64,000 bases of DNA. Origin: Poriferisphaera corsica. GTDB lineage: Bacteria; Planctomycetota; Phycisphaerae; Phycisphaerales; Phycisphaeraceae. Shown piece after piece: positions 18,319 to 26,518 of the stretch. The position numbers and the translations under genes were made by a program. Each line of letters begins with the position of its first letter. Position 1 is the first letter of the stretch. The stretch spans positions 1,348,175-1,412,174 of the forward strand of contig NZ_CP036425.1 in NCBI RefSeq assembly GCF_007747445.1, given 5' to 3'. The notes beneath the pieces were generated by a model. That model was not told the DNA's origin, did no database searches, and saw only the letters and a list, made by a program, of their open reading frames with translations.

Positions 18319-18345
18319 ACCACGCACTTCAGTCATCCAATACAT

Positions 18346-18374
18346 CAAGTCCACCACCGCCGGTGGTGGGGTGT
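18346..18374 (+). repeat. Palindrome family 1, copy R1 (forward)
   Basis: The lead CAAG is followed by a perfect 9-bp-arm palindrome, CCACCACCG / CGGTGGTGG with a single central C, then GGTGT. Seven copies with different but self-complementary arms occur in the window (R1 to R7). Confidence 0.8.
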
Positions 18375-18414
18375 ATTGCTAATATCAATCCCTATTTACA
18401 ACCATTGTTGAACC

Positions 18415-18449
18415 CGCAATTCAAATAGCTGCGAGCTTACAGCTCGCAG
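18415..18449 (+). repeat. Hairpin family 2, copy S1
   Basis: The lead GCAATTCAAATAG runs into hairpin CTGCGAGCT / AGCTCGCAG with loop TAC. The lead is shared with S2 to S6 while the stem sequence differs. Confidence 0.75.
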
Positions 18450-18487
18450 ACTCTTGATTGTCCGAACCAACGACACACTATAGTGAC

Positions 18488-18522
18488 ACAACTCAAAACT
18501 AGCCGCCGATCCAAGATCGGCG
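18488..18522 (+). repeat. Hairpin family 2, copy S2
   Basis: The lead ACAACTCAAAACTAGC is followed by hairpin CGCCGATC / GATCGGCG with loop CAA. Confidence 0.75.
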
Positions 18523-18573
18523 CGCCCTCAACCCTCACCACCTCACACCGTTTCTACAAACTGTCTTATATCC

Positions 18574-18609
18574 TGCAACTCAAAATAGCTGCGACCTGAC
18601 AGGTCGCAG
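18574..18609 (+). repeat. Hairpin family 2, copy S3
   Basis: The lead TGCAACTCAAAATAG is followed by hairpin CTGCGACCT / AGGTCGCAG with loop GAC. Together with R1, S1 and S2 it fills most of the 325-base gap after folD. Confidence 0.8.
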
Positions 18610-18643
18610 GAAGCATCAAACCTTAATACTCGCAACCTCATCA

Positions 18644-19147
18644 TCACCCATCCATCACCGCCAAAAACTCGTCCGTCTCATCCGGCGAAATCACATACTT
18701 CCGCTTATGCGTTTCGATCAAAATTAGATGCTCTCGATTGTTGCCGTAAGACGAAAAATTCTTAAGTGTCGGATTATAAAACCAACCAAAATATCCAAAC
18801 AATCCGCCGCATCCAAACGTGCGAATCGTCCTTCTCATATCCTTCTTTTCCAGCTCACGTACTTCTGAAATCTCATCCCGACCAATACGCACATTAGCCC
18901 CCCATCGACGGATCACCACCTCATTCGCATCAACCGTGTAATACCGCGGTGCAAACCATGCGCATATCGCCAAGAAAAACCCACCAATAAATAACGCGAT
19001 CCCAAAATATAACCACGCATTCCCCGACCCCTCATCCAAATGCTTCAACAGCACCAATACTGCGACGCCCAAAACCAGCAACACCACAAACGCCGTGATA
19101 CCCTTAGTCAGCTTGTCCCACGAACTCCGAAATATCTGCTTTTGCAT
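18644..19147 (-). CDS. Small membrane protein with bacterial PH-like domain
   Basis: A 167-residue protein. The ATG at 19147 is chosen because GAGGTTAG lies about 8 bases upstream; the frame is open for 39 more codons with no ribosome site. Two membrane segments lie at about residues 14-32 (ITAFVVLLVLGVAVLVLL) and 43-62. The remainder looks like a bacterial PH-domain protein: YYTVDANEVVIRRWG, EISEVRELE, a Gly/Phe-rich CGGLFGYFGWFY and YVISPDETDEFL at the end, a pattern shared with membrane proteins of the DUF304/bPH type. Function is unknown. It ends directly against the repeat cluster after folD. Confidence 0.7.
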   Translation of the reverse strand: MQKQIFRSSWDKLTKGITAFVVLLVLGVAVLVLLKHLDEGSGNAWLYFGIALFIGGFFLAICAWFAPRYYTVDANEVVIRRWGANVRIGRDEISEVRELEKKDMRRTIRTFGCGGLFGYFGWFYNPTLKNFSSYGNNREHLILIETHKRKYVISPDETDEFLAVMDG

Positions 19148-19377
19148 GCGTCTAACCTCGATAATCAGGATATCTGGTACAAAATCAGTATACCTCACAT
19201 CGGCGAAGCAATTCTGCGAAAAAGGTTGCCCCATTTCCCATCTGTCACGATATTCGCCCACCAATCCCCATTACCCAATAACCTCTCGGTTTGCCCAAGC
19301 AAAATCCGCCCAAATCCCCTAAAATAATGCATCAGGTTTTATTGACAGTTGGATCTGAAATCGCTGGATAATCTATT

Positions 19378-19437
19378 GACGCAAGCAGGTCGCTTGCGTC
19401 TTATCTAGCACTAGCACTAGCACTACTCACTAGCACG
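19378..19437 (+). repeat. Family 3 element: hairpin plus CTAGCA repeats, copy A
   Basis: A perfect hairpin GACGCAAGC / GCTTGCGTC (loop AGGTC) is followed by three tandem CTAGCA units, CTACTCA and another CTAGCA. It ends 5 bases before the next start codon. A related copy lies at 57199-57246. Confidence 0.7.
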
Positions 19438-19441
19438 AAAC

Positions 19442-20059
19442 ATGAGCCAGTTCAATACACAACAATACGACATCGAACGCCCCACCGGCCACTGCGCCTT
19501 CTCAAGCCGTCAACTCCAGCCCGGTGAATCCTACTACGCCACACTCGTTGAACTCACACCCGAGGAGATGGAGCAACTCGCCAAAACAGACAAAACCAAA
19601 TCCGCTCTCGGCCTCAAACGCCTCGACGTCTCCGCAGAAATCTGGGATGCAGGCAACCGTCCCAACAACCTCTTCGGCTACTGGAAAACCGTCGTCCCTG
19701 AACCCAACGCAAAGAAACGCCAATTCGTCGACGACACCGTCCTCATGGACATGCTCAAAAAACTCGCCCTTACCGATGACGCTGACAAGCTCGCCTTCCG
19801 CTACGTCCTCGCCCTCATCCTCATGCGCAAACGCCTTCTCCGCTACGACTCATCCACCAAACAGGAAATGGAATTCGAAGACGGCACCACCGAACTGCAA
19901 GAAGTCTGGACACTCACCCCAAAGCTCAACGTCAAGAAAGGCCCCATGTCCAAATGGGACGAAGACAGCAAACTCGAACTTTTCGATCCCAAACTCGATG
20001 CCGAGAAAATCGAGCAAGTCACCATCCAACTCGGCGACATCCTCAACGCTGATTTTTAG
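19442..20059 (+). CDS. Conserved hypothetical protein, probably planctomycete-specific
   Basis: A 205-residue soluble protein. Visible features are an N-terminal GHCAFSSRQLQPGESYYATLVE segment with one Cys, a central YWKTVVPEPNAKKRQFVDDTVL stretch, and the basic helix FRYVLALILMRKRLLRYD. The general layout (C-x4-R-x-L-x-PGE, VPEPNAKK, ILMRKRLLRYE-like helix) recalls an uncharacterised family I associate with planctomycetes; that is recollection, not a search. No membrane segment or catalytic motif is present. There is no Shine-Dalgarno sequence, and the CTAGCA repeat element lies immediately upstream, so it may carry the 5' control region. Codons end strongly in C. Confidence 0.75.
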   Translation: MSQFNTQQYDIERPTGHCAFSSRQLQPGESYYATLVELTPEEMEQLAKTDKTKSALGLKRLDVSAEIWDAGNRPNNLFGYWKTVVPEPNAKKRQFVDDTVLMDMLKKLALTDDADKLAFRYVLALILMRKRLLRYDSSTKQEMEFEDGTTELQEVWTLTPKLNVKKGPMSKWDEDSKLELFDPKLDAEKIEQVTIQLGDILNADF

Positions 20060-20123
20060 GTCGTCTTATCCAGCTTCCATACCCACCCCTTCCGGGGTGA
20101 GTTGCGGCGCATTTAAATAGCTT

Positions 20124-20160
20124 GGAACTCAAAATAGCCGCCGCGACACTTCGCGGCGCG
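20124..20160 (+). repeat. Hairpin family 2, copy S4
   Basis: The lead GGAACTCAAAATAGC is followed by hairpin CGCCGCGA / TCGCGGCG with loop CACT. Confidence 0.78.
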
Positions 20161-20191
20161 ACCGCAAGCCCTCACGACCTCATTTGCTCAT

Positions 20192-20220
20192 CAAGCCCAC
20201 GACCGCCGGTCGTGGGGTGT
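20192..20220 (+). repeat. Palindrome family 1, copy R2 (forward)
   Basis: The lead CAAG is followed by 10-bp arms CCCACGACCG / CGGTCGTGGG around a central C, then GTGT. The arms are perfect. It sits between family 2 copies S4 and S5. Confidence 0.85.
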
Positions 20221-20240
20221 ATGCAAGAAAAACAAAATTC

Positions 20241-20276
20241 CTGCAACTCAAAATAGCCGGCGAGCGACACTCGCCG
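20241..20276 (+). repeat. Hairpin family 2, copy S5
   Basis: The lead CTGCAACTCAAAATAGC is followed by hairpin CGGCGAG / CTCGCCG with loop CGACA. Confidence 0.78.
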
Positions 20277-20298
20277 TACCCACCACCTCACTCCTCAC

Positions 20299-20628
20299 TC
20301 AAGCTTCGCTTGTCTCACGATTGAATTGAGATTGCTCGACATTAGTACGTGTATACCAACTGTTGATCGCCGTATCGCAGATAGCACGAAATGCATAACT
20401 CAAGCCATACGTAATTAAACCACCAACCAACATGGTTATGCTAAACATAATAATTAACGTTTCGGTATTAGTTATTGTCGGAGTCCGTTCGCCTGAATAA
20501 ACGCCTGCATACGGTGGGGCAAACAGAGTTACAATGCCGCTAATAATCATAGCTGACCCAAGTAACTTGCTGAGGTAAATCAAGATAATAAGACGTAAGT
20601 AACGTGGAATTCGGTATGCAGTGGGCAT
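20299..20628 (-). CDS. Small two-helix membrane protein, unknown function
   Basis: A 109-residue protein. The ATG at 20628 follows AAGGATTAATTCA and is preferred over an upstream GTG. Two hydrophobic segments (about residues 12-35, LRLIILIYLSKLLGSAMIISGIV, and about 58-80, LIIMFSITMLVGGLITYGLSYA) predict a membrane hairpin with a short charged C-terminal tail. No family recognised. It is divergent from the metallo-hydrolase gene (59-base gap) and is flanked downstream by repeats R2 and S5. A+T content is higher than that of its neighbours, which may mean a different origin. Confidence 0.6.
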   Translation of the reverse strand: MPTAYRIPRYLRLIILIYLSKLLGSAMIISGIVTLFAPPYAGVYSGERTPTITNTETLIIMFSITMLVGGLITYGLSYAFRAICDTAINSWYTRTNVEQSQFNRETSEA

Positions 20629-20687
20629 TGAATTAATCCTTTTGACCCAAAAAGAAGACGCATTCATTGTAATGCACACTTAAATAT

Positions 20688-21464
20688 ATGAAAGTAATCT
20701 CTCTCCAATCCGGATCTAACGGCAATTGCATCTTCGTCGAAGCAGACGGCCTTCGTCTACTCTTCGACGCCGGTATCTCAGGCAAGCAAGCCCAACTCCG
20801 TCTCGCCGAACATAACATCGACATCAACACCGTCGACGCACTCATCATCTCCCATGAACACATCGACCACGTCAAATCCGCAGGCATCTTTCAACGCAAA
20901 TTCAATCTCCCCATCTACATCACCCCAAAAACATGGGCCACTGCATACAAACAACACAACCTCGGCCCTATCCACACGATCAATCACTTCGCTCCTGACT
21001 CCACCTTCTATCTTCCTAATAGACCCGATGTCGCCATCACCGCCATCCCCACCCACCATGACTGCATCGACGGCTCATGCTTCGTCGTTCAGCACAACCA
21101 AAAAAGACTCGGCCTCTGCACCGACCTCGGCCACGCATTCCCTGAACTAACCACCCTCATCCCAACCCTTGACGCGCTCATTATCGAATCAAATTTTGAC
21201 CCCGACATGCTCTCATTTTCCTCATACCCCATCCACACGCAGCGCCGCATCGCCGGCCCGCATGGCCACCTCTCAAACCACGAAGCCGCATCCTCGCTTC
21301 AATCCTACGCCGACCACACCAGCCTCCAATGGGTCCTCCTCGCCCACCTCTCAGAAAACAACAACACCCCCGATGTTGCCGCCAACACTCACCTCGACCA
21401 CCATACCCTCACCACCCACATCGCCTCCCGCCATCAGGTTTCCCCTGCCTATCACATCGACTAA
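20688..21464 (+). CDS. MBL-fold metallo-hydrolase (YycJ/WalJ-like)
   Basis: A 258-residue protein. LQSGSNGNCIFVEADG and LLFDAGIS start the fold, the metal motif is ISHEHIDHV (HxHxDH), and further histidines follow (PTHHDCIDGSC, DLGH, HGHLSNHEAA). The order and the opening SGSNGN motif match YycJ/WalJ-type exonuclease-like hydrolases, described as DNA-processing enzymes in Firmicutes. Here the role is inferred from fold only. No Shine-Dalgarno sequence is evident. It is probably independent of the lipoprotein gene 113 bases downstream. Confidence 0.85.
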   Translation: MKVISLQSGSNGNCIFVEADGLRLLFDAGISGKQAQLRLAEHNIDINTVDALIISHEHIDHVKSAGIFQRKFNLPIYITPKTWATAYKQHNLGPIHTINHFAPDSTFYLPNRPDVAITAIPTHHDCIDGSCFVVQHNQKRLGLCTDLGHAFPELTTLIPTLDALIIESNFDPDMLSFSSYPIHTQRRIAGPHGHLSNHEAASSLQSYADHTSLQWVLLAHLSENNNTPDVAANTHLDHHTLTTHIASRHQVSPAYHID

Positions 21465-21577
21465 TCTCACACCTCATAAACCCCATCCTTCGACCCAAGC
21501 GTCTATACCTATACTTACTTCGCTGCCTCAGCCGATATACCCATACATAAAGCCTCCTCGTCATACGGAACATCAGC

Positions 21578-22459
21578 ATGCAACGATCCAAACCCCACAT
21601 CCTCCCACTCCTTCTCTTCTGCCTCCTCACCCTCTCCGCATGCCAACAAACCACCATCATTCCCCAGCAGGACAAGCTTCTCCCGCCACCCATTAACACC
21701 ACCTCTTCCCTCTCCACCTTGGAACTCGTCAACAAGTACAACACCAACCTTCGAGAGCTCGATTACCTTCGTTCTAACGTCACTTTCGATCTCAAATACC
21801 TCGACGAGGACGGCGACGCCAATCACGAAAACGGCTCCGGTAACTTCTATTTTCAGCCTCCTCGCGACATAACCCTCGTCCTTAAAAAAGCAGGCATCGA
21901 AATCTTCTGGGCCGGTGCTAACCCCGAATACTATTGGCTTTTCGATCTCCACAGCGACAAACTCTTCTATGGCCAGCACAAGTTCGCATCCAACCCGCAA
22001 ACCCTTCAACTCGCCATCCCCATTCAGCCCCAAGACGTCGCCCAACTCCTCGGCCTCCAGCCCCTCGAACCCACAAACGGCGCAAACGTCGACACTATCC
22101 GCGGCTACACCGTCCTGCAATTCGTCAACACCAACTTCCGCTACTTCATCAACCCCGACACTGGCCTCCCCGCACGCATCGACTACCTCGACCCTATCAC
22201 CAGCACGCCCCTCATCACCACGCTCCTCACGCACGACAAAGCCTACACAGATCATTCCCCTTCACCCAACTTCCCCGCTGTCGCCGATATCTACGCCATC
22301 GATTCCGACGCCTACCTCAAGCTCCGTCTTCACGACTACACCCATCGCAAACCTAATCCACGTCTCTTTGATCTAAACGCCATGATCAAAGTCCATAAAC
22401 CCAAAGAAATTCTTCAGCTCGATGCTGATGTCCCCGGCTCTGATCCTATAACTAACTAA
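21578..22459 (+). CDS. Lipoprotein, LolA/DUF4292-like
   Basis: A 293-residue protein with a lipoprotein signal peptide: HILPLLLFCLLTLSAC, with the lipobox LSAC and modified Cys near residue 21. The body contains beta-rich segments (NVTFDLKYLDEDGD, GNFYFQPPRDITLVLKKAG, TGLPARIDYLD) similar in style to LolA/LolB-fold lipid carriers such as DUF4292 proteins. The fold assignment is tentative. It is presumably anchored in a membrane facing the periplasm. It ends at a clear terminator convergent with ispH. Confidence 0.7.
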   Translation: MQRSKPHILPLLLFCLLTLSACQQTTIIPQQDKLLPPPINTTSSLSTLELVNKYNTNLRELDYLRSNVTFDLKYLDEDGDANHENGSGNFYFQPPRDITLVLKKAGIEIFWAGANPEYYWLFDLHSDKLFYGQHKFASNPQTLQLAIPIQPQDVAQLLGLQPLEPTNGANVDTIRGYTVLQFVNTNFRYFINPDTGLPARIDYLDPITSTPLITTLLTHDKAYTDHSPSPNFPAVADIYAIDSDAYLKLRLHDYTHRKPNPRLFDLNAMIKVHKPKEILQLDADVPGSDPITN

Positions 22460-22487
22460 TAGTTAGTCCGACCACCTCCAAAAATAA

Positions 22488-22522
22488 AACCCCGCAGATT
22501 AAATCGACGGGGTTCTGTTTTT
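22488..22522. terminator. Terminator between lipoprotein gene and ispH
   Basis: Stem AACCCCG / CGGGGTT with a 13-base loop is followed by CTGTTTTTT on the + strand and preceded by an A-run, so it may serve both convergent genes. Confidence 0.8.
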
Positions 22523-22543
22523 TATTGTCGGGCACGTCAACGA

Positions 22544-23524
22544 TCACCCACAACCACACCCATTATTACCGTTACCTTTACCGCACGATTCCTGCAATAC
22601 CCTCAAACTCCGCGGCAAGTTGAAATGCACATCCTCTTCCACAATATGCGATTCATCCACAAGCCCTTCATACTTTTCAATCAATTCTTTAACGATCTCT
22701 TCAACCAGATGCTCCGGTGCACTCGCACCCGCTGTGATTAACACACTCTCCACCCCATTAAACCACACATGATCAATCTCTGAAACATCATCCACCAGAT
22801 AGGCTCGCGTCCCCGCATTCTCACTAATCTCCGTCAGTCGTACGCTATTCGACGAGTTTTTCGATCCCACCACCAACACCAAATCCGACTCCTCAGCCAG
22901 TGCTCTGACAGCTAACTGACGGTTAGTCGTTGCATAACAAATATCCTCACTTGGTGGCTGCTTAATCCCCGGATACCTTCGTTTGATCGCATCAATAATC
23001 ACATTCGCATCATCCATGCTCAGCGTCGTCTGCGTCAGGTAAACCAACTGTCCCTGTTCTTCTTCCGAGAATGGCAACTTCTCAACATCTTCCGGACTCT
23101 CAACGATTGAAAACGCATCCGGCGCCTCGCCCACCGTACCCACCACCTCATCATGCCCCGCATGCCCTACCAATAGCAACTTATACCCCTGCTTCGCATA
23201 CCGAATCGCTTCCATATGCACCTTCGTCACCAGCGGGCACGTCGCATCAATCATCGTGCAGTTACGCGCCTTGGCCGCACCCCGCACCTCAGGCGACACG
23301 CCATGCGCACTGAAGATCACCGTCGAATCGTTTGGCACCTCTTCTATCGAATCGACAAACACGACACCCTGCTTCTTAAAGCTCTCAACGACATGCCTGT
23401 TATGCACGATCTCGTGATACACATAAAGCGGTGTACCCACAATCTTAAGCGCCTCGTCGACCGTCTCGATCGCCATGTTTACGCCCGCACAAAACCCTCT
23501 TGGATTCGCTAGTATGATCTTCAT
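22544..23524 (-). CDS. ispH: 4-hydroxy-3-methylbut-2-enyl diphosphate reductase
   Basis: A 326-residue iron-sulfur enzyme for the last step of the methylerythritol phosphate pathway, giving IPP and DMAPP. The ATG at 23524 gives MKIILANPRGFCAGV, the conserved N-terminus; the frame is open for 130 further codons, but those are not IspH-like. The three cluster cysteines are in GFCAGV, ATCPLVTKVH and DICYATTNRQ. An odd C-terminal tail is rich in Cys, Gly and Asn (GKGNGNNGCGCG). It is divergent from the sigma factor gene. No clear Shine-Dalgarno sequence is seen. Confidence 0.95.
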   Translation of the reverse strand: MKIILANPRGFCAGVNMAIETVDEALKIVGTPLYVYHEIVHNRHVVESFKKQGVVFVDSIEEVPNDSTVIFSAHGVSPEVRGAAKARNCTMIDATCPLVTKVHMEAIRYAKQGYKLLLVGHAGHDEVVGTVGEAPDAFSIVESPEDVEKLPFSEEEQGQLVYLTQTTLSMDDANVIIDAIKRRYPGIKQPPSEDICYATTNRQLAVRALAEESDLVLVVGSKNSSNSVRLTEISENAGTRAYLVDDVSEIDHVWFNGVESVLITAGASAPEHLVEEIVKELIEKYEGLVDESHIVEEDVHFNLPRSLRVLQESCGKGNGNNGCGCG

Positions 23525-23913
23525 AGACAACATCTTACATCCCATCACCCTCACCAGCCACTCCTGCATTTTCCCCATAAAACCCTTACAAACCTCACAC
23601 AAGACACCACCCACCTCTGTTCCCCTTGTGCGCTCTATAACGATCCCATACGCCCCTTTTTCCCCCCCATCCCGACCATCCCGCACAATCCTCGCCCCCG
23701 ATAAGCAACTTTCCCCTAACACTGCAAAGCCCATTAAGCACGCAACACAACTTCCCGATCCATTACCCAGATACAAACGCCCATGCTCGTATGCAGGGCG
23801 ACAAAGTGGAGCAGGAACCGATCCAGGCCGCGCATCAACGTCTTTCCCGATGTCGCGCCTCTCGCTCATGTTCATACAACAACATGCGCAATCGGTGACG
23901 ATGGGAAAATACA

Positions 23914-24795
23914 ATGGCTAAAGGTCAATTGAAAAGCGATCTCGCCCTATATCTCAAGCAAATCGATGAGTCACCTCTCCTAACCGCCGATCAGGAGAAA
24001 GATCTCTGTCGTAAAATCATCCATCAAAACTGCCCCGCAGCACGCGAGCACATGATCCGCTCCAACCTGCGCCTCGTCGTCTCAGTTGCCAAAAAATACA
24101 ATCGGCGAGGACTCCCACTTCAAGACCTCATCGAAGAAGGTAACCTCGGCCTACTCCGCGCCGTCGAAGGCTTTGACCCTGAAATGGGCGCGCGATTCTC
24201 AACCTATGCCTGCTGGTGGATCAAGCAAGCCATCAAACGCGCACTCATCAACGCCGTTCAGCCCATCCACATCCCAGCCTACATGGTTGAACTCATCGCC
24301 AAGTGGAAACGCGCCTCACGCGATCTCGAAGAAACCCTCGGCCGCCAACCCAACGTCAACGAGCTCGCTGAACACATGGAACTCCCAGCCAAGAAAATTA
24401 AAATCATTCACAAAGCCGTCCGTGCCGCTCAACGCCCCTCACAAAACGGCTCAGGCGATGATGGCGAAGCGCCAACACTCTCCGAACTCATCTCTGATAC
24501 CCGCACACTCGCACCAGACCAACAACTCGCACTCAATGACGATCTGGACACAATCTCGCAGCTTCTCGAAGTCATCGACGATCGCGAAGCAACCATCCTC
24601 CGTCTCCGCTACGGCCTCGATGACCACGAGCCTATGACGCTCAAAGAAATCGGCCAGCACATCGGCCTCACCCGTGAACGCGTTCGTCAAATCGAAATCG
24701 AAGCTCTCAAAAAACTCAACGCCCGCATGTCCTCCAATCGCCCCCTCGCCGCCATCAAGGCTCGGCAACAATACCTCCAAAAACAAACCGCCTAA
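23914..24795 (+). CDS. RpoD-like sigma-70 factor
   Basis: A 293-residue sigma factor. Region 1.2 is [19 protein letters not shown]. Region 2 is [20 protein letters not shown] through [20 protein letters not shown], with the -10-melting aromatic residues intact. Region 3 follows, and region 4 carries the helix-turn-helix [19 protein letters not shown] for -35 contact. It lacks the long N-terminal region 1.1, so it is either a compact primary sigma or a group 2 paralogue; size favours group 2, or the short primary type found in some phyla. It is monocistronic, divergent from ispH, and ends at a strong terminator. Confidence 0.92.
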   Translation: MAKGQLKSDLALYLKQIDESPLLTADQEKDLCRKIIHQNCPAAREHMIRSNLRLVVSVAKKYNRRGLPLQDLIEEGNLGLLRAVEGFDPEMGARFSTYACWWIKQAIKRALINAVQPIHIPAYMVELIAKWKRASRDLEETLGRQPNVNELAEHMELPAKKIKIIHKAVRAAQRPSQNGSGDDGEAPTLSELISDTRTLAPDQQLALNDDLDTISQLLEVIDDREATILRLRYGLDDHEPMTLKEIGQHIGLTRERVRQIEIEALKKLNARMSSNRPLAAIKARQQYLQKQTA

Positions 24796-24866
24796 TCCCC
24801 CCCCCTCATCCCCTCCTCATCAACCCCACACACCTCAGAAATACTATAAAAACGAATCGTACTCCG

Positions 24867-24905
24867 CAGCACGTCTAATCATGACATAGACGTGCTGTTT
24901 TTTTA
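24867..24905 (+). terminator. Terminator after sigma factor gene
   Basis: A perfect 11-bp stem, CAGCACGTCTA / TAGACGTGCTG, is followed by eight T. The rest of the 340-base gap up to the nitrilase gene holds repeats R3 and S6. The stem core recurs in the hairpin at 29709-29747. Confidence 0.92.
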
Positions 24906-24953
24906 TCGCAACTATCCTCCTCCCACACATACCATTCTCTACAACATCCATCC

Positions 24954-24983
24954 ACAAGCCCCGCACCGCCGGTGCGGGGGTGT
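24954..24983 (+). repeat. Palindrome family 1, copy R3 (forward)
   Basis: The lead ACAAG is followed by arms CCCCGCACCG / CGGTGCGGGG around a central C, then GTGT. The arms are perfect but differ from the other copies. Confidence 0.82.
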
Positions 24984-25011
24984 CGCCCCAACCGCGTTTA
25001 TAAAAACAATT

Positions 25012-25044
25012 CGCAACTAGCCGCCGCGACACTTCGCTGCGCGT
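25012..25044 (+). repeat. Hairpin family 2, copy S6 (degenerate)
   Basis: The lead TTCGCAACTAGC is followed by a stem matching S4 except for one G to T change in the right arm (TCGCTGCG). Confidence 0.65.
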
Positions 25045-25135
25045 TCTTCGCCCGCCACCCCTCGCATTCTTCCTAGCATCCCCACACTTTAAAACAGCAA
25101 CATCTCGCTCCGCCTATCTGAGAAGGTACACCCAT

Positions 25136-25966
25136 TCACTCATCAAGCCCCAAAAAATCCTCACGCATATCCCTTAGCGCCGGAAACCTCCCCCGATACT
25201 CATCCAAAACATCCAGATCAATATCCCACATCACTAACCCCTCATCTTCGCCGCCGTCCGCCCGGATTTCGCCCAGCGCATCAATCACGAGACTCCGCCC
25301 GTTGTACGCCAAAAACGGGTCATCACCCACCCGATTCACCGCCACCACAATCGCCTGATTCTCAATCGCCCGCGCCTGATTCAGTGTCACCCAATGCGCA
25401 ATCCGCTTCTCAGGAAAATTCGCAATTACCGTGATCACCTCCGCACCCTTCGCCGCTCCATGCCTGAATATTTCCGGGAACCTGACGTCATAACAAACAA
25501 ACGGAGCCACCGTCAGCTCACCCCATTTAAACGTCACCACCTCATCACCACTGTTATAAAAATCCGTCTCCTGCCCATACGAAAACGGATGGATCTTTGT
25601 ATACCTGCAAACTTCTTCCCCCTCAGGATTCATTACCACACACAAATTAAGCCCCTTCCGATTACCATTCGGCCTAGGATCCCGCTCCACCAACCCACCC
25701 ATCATGTAGACCTCATACTTCCTCGCCAGCCGTTTCATAAACTTTTCAGTCACGACCTCATCACCCTCTGCCGTCTTATTCACCTTCAGCGAAAACCCCG
25801 TACTAAACATCTCAGGCAAGCACACCATTGCACCCTTCTTGATCTCCCCACACCGTTCATCCAGCAGCGCCTCCACCCTCTCATAATTCATCTCACGATC
25901 TTCCCACGCGATATCAAACTGCACCCCAATAACCTGCTGCGTACGATGTTCTTTGGTCTTACTCAT
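25136..25966 (-). CDS. Nitrilase-superfamily amidohydrolase (omega-amidase-like)
   Basis: A 276-residue carbon-nitrogen hydrolase. The Glu-Lys-Cys triad is visible: LPEMFSTGF (Glu), YTKIHPFS (Lys) and VCYDVRFPE (Cys). The FSTGFS and FSYGQE elements resemble omega-amidases of the YafV/NIT2 type, which hydrolyse alpha-ketoglutaramate or ketosuccinamate from glutamine transamination and may belong to methionine salvage. The substrate is inferred. The second of two in-frame ATGs (25966) is preferred because TAGAAT lies exactly 6 bases before it; the first ATG abuts the TAGAAT. It is a single gene. Confidence 0.9.
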   Translation of the reverse strand: MSKTKEHRTQQVIGVQFDIAWEDREMNYERVEALLDERCGEIKKGAMVCLPEMFSTGFSLKVNKTAEGDEVVTEKFMKRLARKYEVYMMGGLVERDPRPNGNRKGLNLCVVMNPEGEEVCRYTKIHPFSYGQETDFYNSGDEVVTFKWGELTVAPFVCYDVRFPEIFRHGAAKGAEVITVIANFPEKRIAHWVTLNQARAIENQAIVVAVNRVGDDPFLAYNGRSLVIDALGEIRADGGEDEGLVMWDIDLDVLDEYRGRFPALRDMREDFLGLDE

Positions 25967-25972
25967 TCCCAT

Positions 25973-25978
25973 ATTCTA
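25973..25978 (-). promoter_or_regulatory. Putative -10 of nitrilase-family gene, leaderless arrangement
   Basis: TAGAAT lies 6 bases before the preferred ATG, with no Shine-Dalgarno sequence. Confidence 0.5.
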
Positions 25979-26035
25979 CAGCCATCCCCCCCCATCCAGC
26001 CACCTTTCCACTGACTTCAATCAACCTCCCTATCC

Positions 26036-26066
26036 CTCAAGCCCGCCACCGCTGGTGGCGGGGTGT
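26036..26066 (+). repeat. Palindrome family 1, copy R4 (forward)
   Basis: The lead TCAAG is followed by arms CCCGCCACCG / TGGTGGCGGG around a central C, then GTGT. One G-T pair lies next to the centre; the rest match. Confidence 0.8.
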
Positions 26067-26464
26067 CTATCCAACTCACTTTCAAATCGCCAATTCGAGT
26101 CCCGCGCATACGTCCTCTACGCAAACCCCATACCAAACCACCAACAAAAAATTCTGTGCGCAAAATCGCAAAAATACCCTTTAAAACAACTCCAAAACAG
26201 ATTCATTTCTCGCAATAGCTTCTCAGAATCGCACTGTTTCTAACCAGAACACACACAAATCAACACCAAACCGATAAGGGTAAATCACGAAAAATCAAAA
26301 CCTGTGCGCACAAACGCGCCGCGCATTTCCCGGCAGTATTCATAACCTCATATTTTTCACTTCAATTTCACATTTTCAATCTCATTCGCCCCAATCCCGC
26401 TCATCTCAAATCCCATATTTCAAGCACACACAAAACCACTCATTCAACATTTCATGCGCACAAA
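26067..26464. other. Non-coding stretch upstream of gcvT terminator
   Basis: About 400 A/C-rich bases with no supported gene. It contains three copies of a TGCGCA-centred word followed by A-runs (near 26155, 26303 and 26454). Similar words recur near 59174 and 59390. Confidence 0.4.
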
Positions 26465-26495
26465 CAAAAAAAGCGGTAACTTACGTCACCGCTTT
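26465..26495 (-). terminator. Terminator of gcvT
   Basis: Stem AAAGCGGT / ACCGCTTT with a 10-base loop; on the minus strand it is followed by a T-run. It lies 24 bases after the gcvT stop. Confidence 0.85.
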
Positions 26496-26518
26496 CTCAA
26501 TCTTGATTTCAATTAAGC

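Noticed and set aside
21515-22255. Open frame opposite the lipoprotein gene
   Set aside because: Acidic Val/Glu/Gly-rich shadow; the + strand gene has a clear lipobox and ends at a terminator.
23525-23914. N-terminal extension of IspH by about 130 residues
   Set aside because: Not IspH-like, unusually rich in Cys and Arg, and would leave no room for divergent promoters; the internal ATG gives normal family length.
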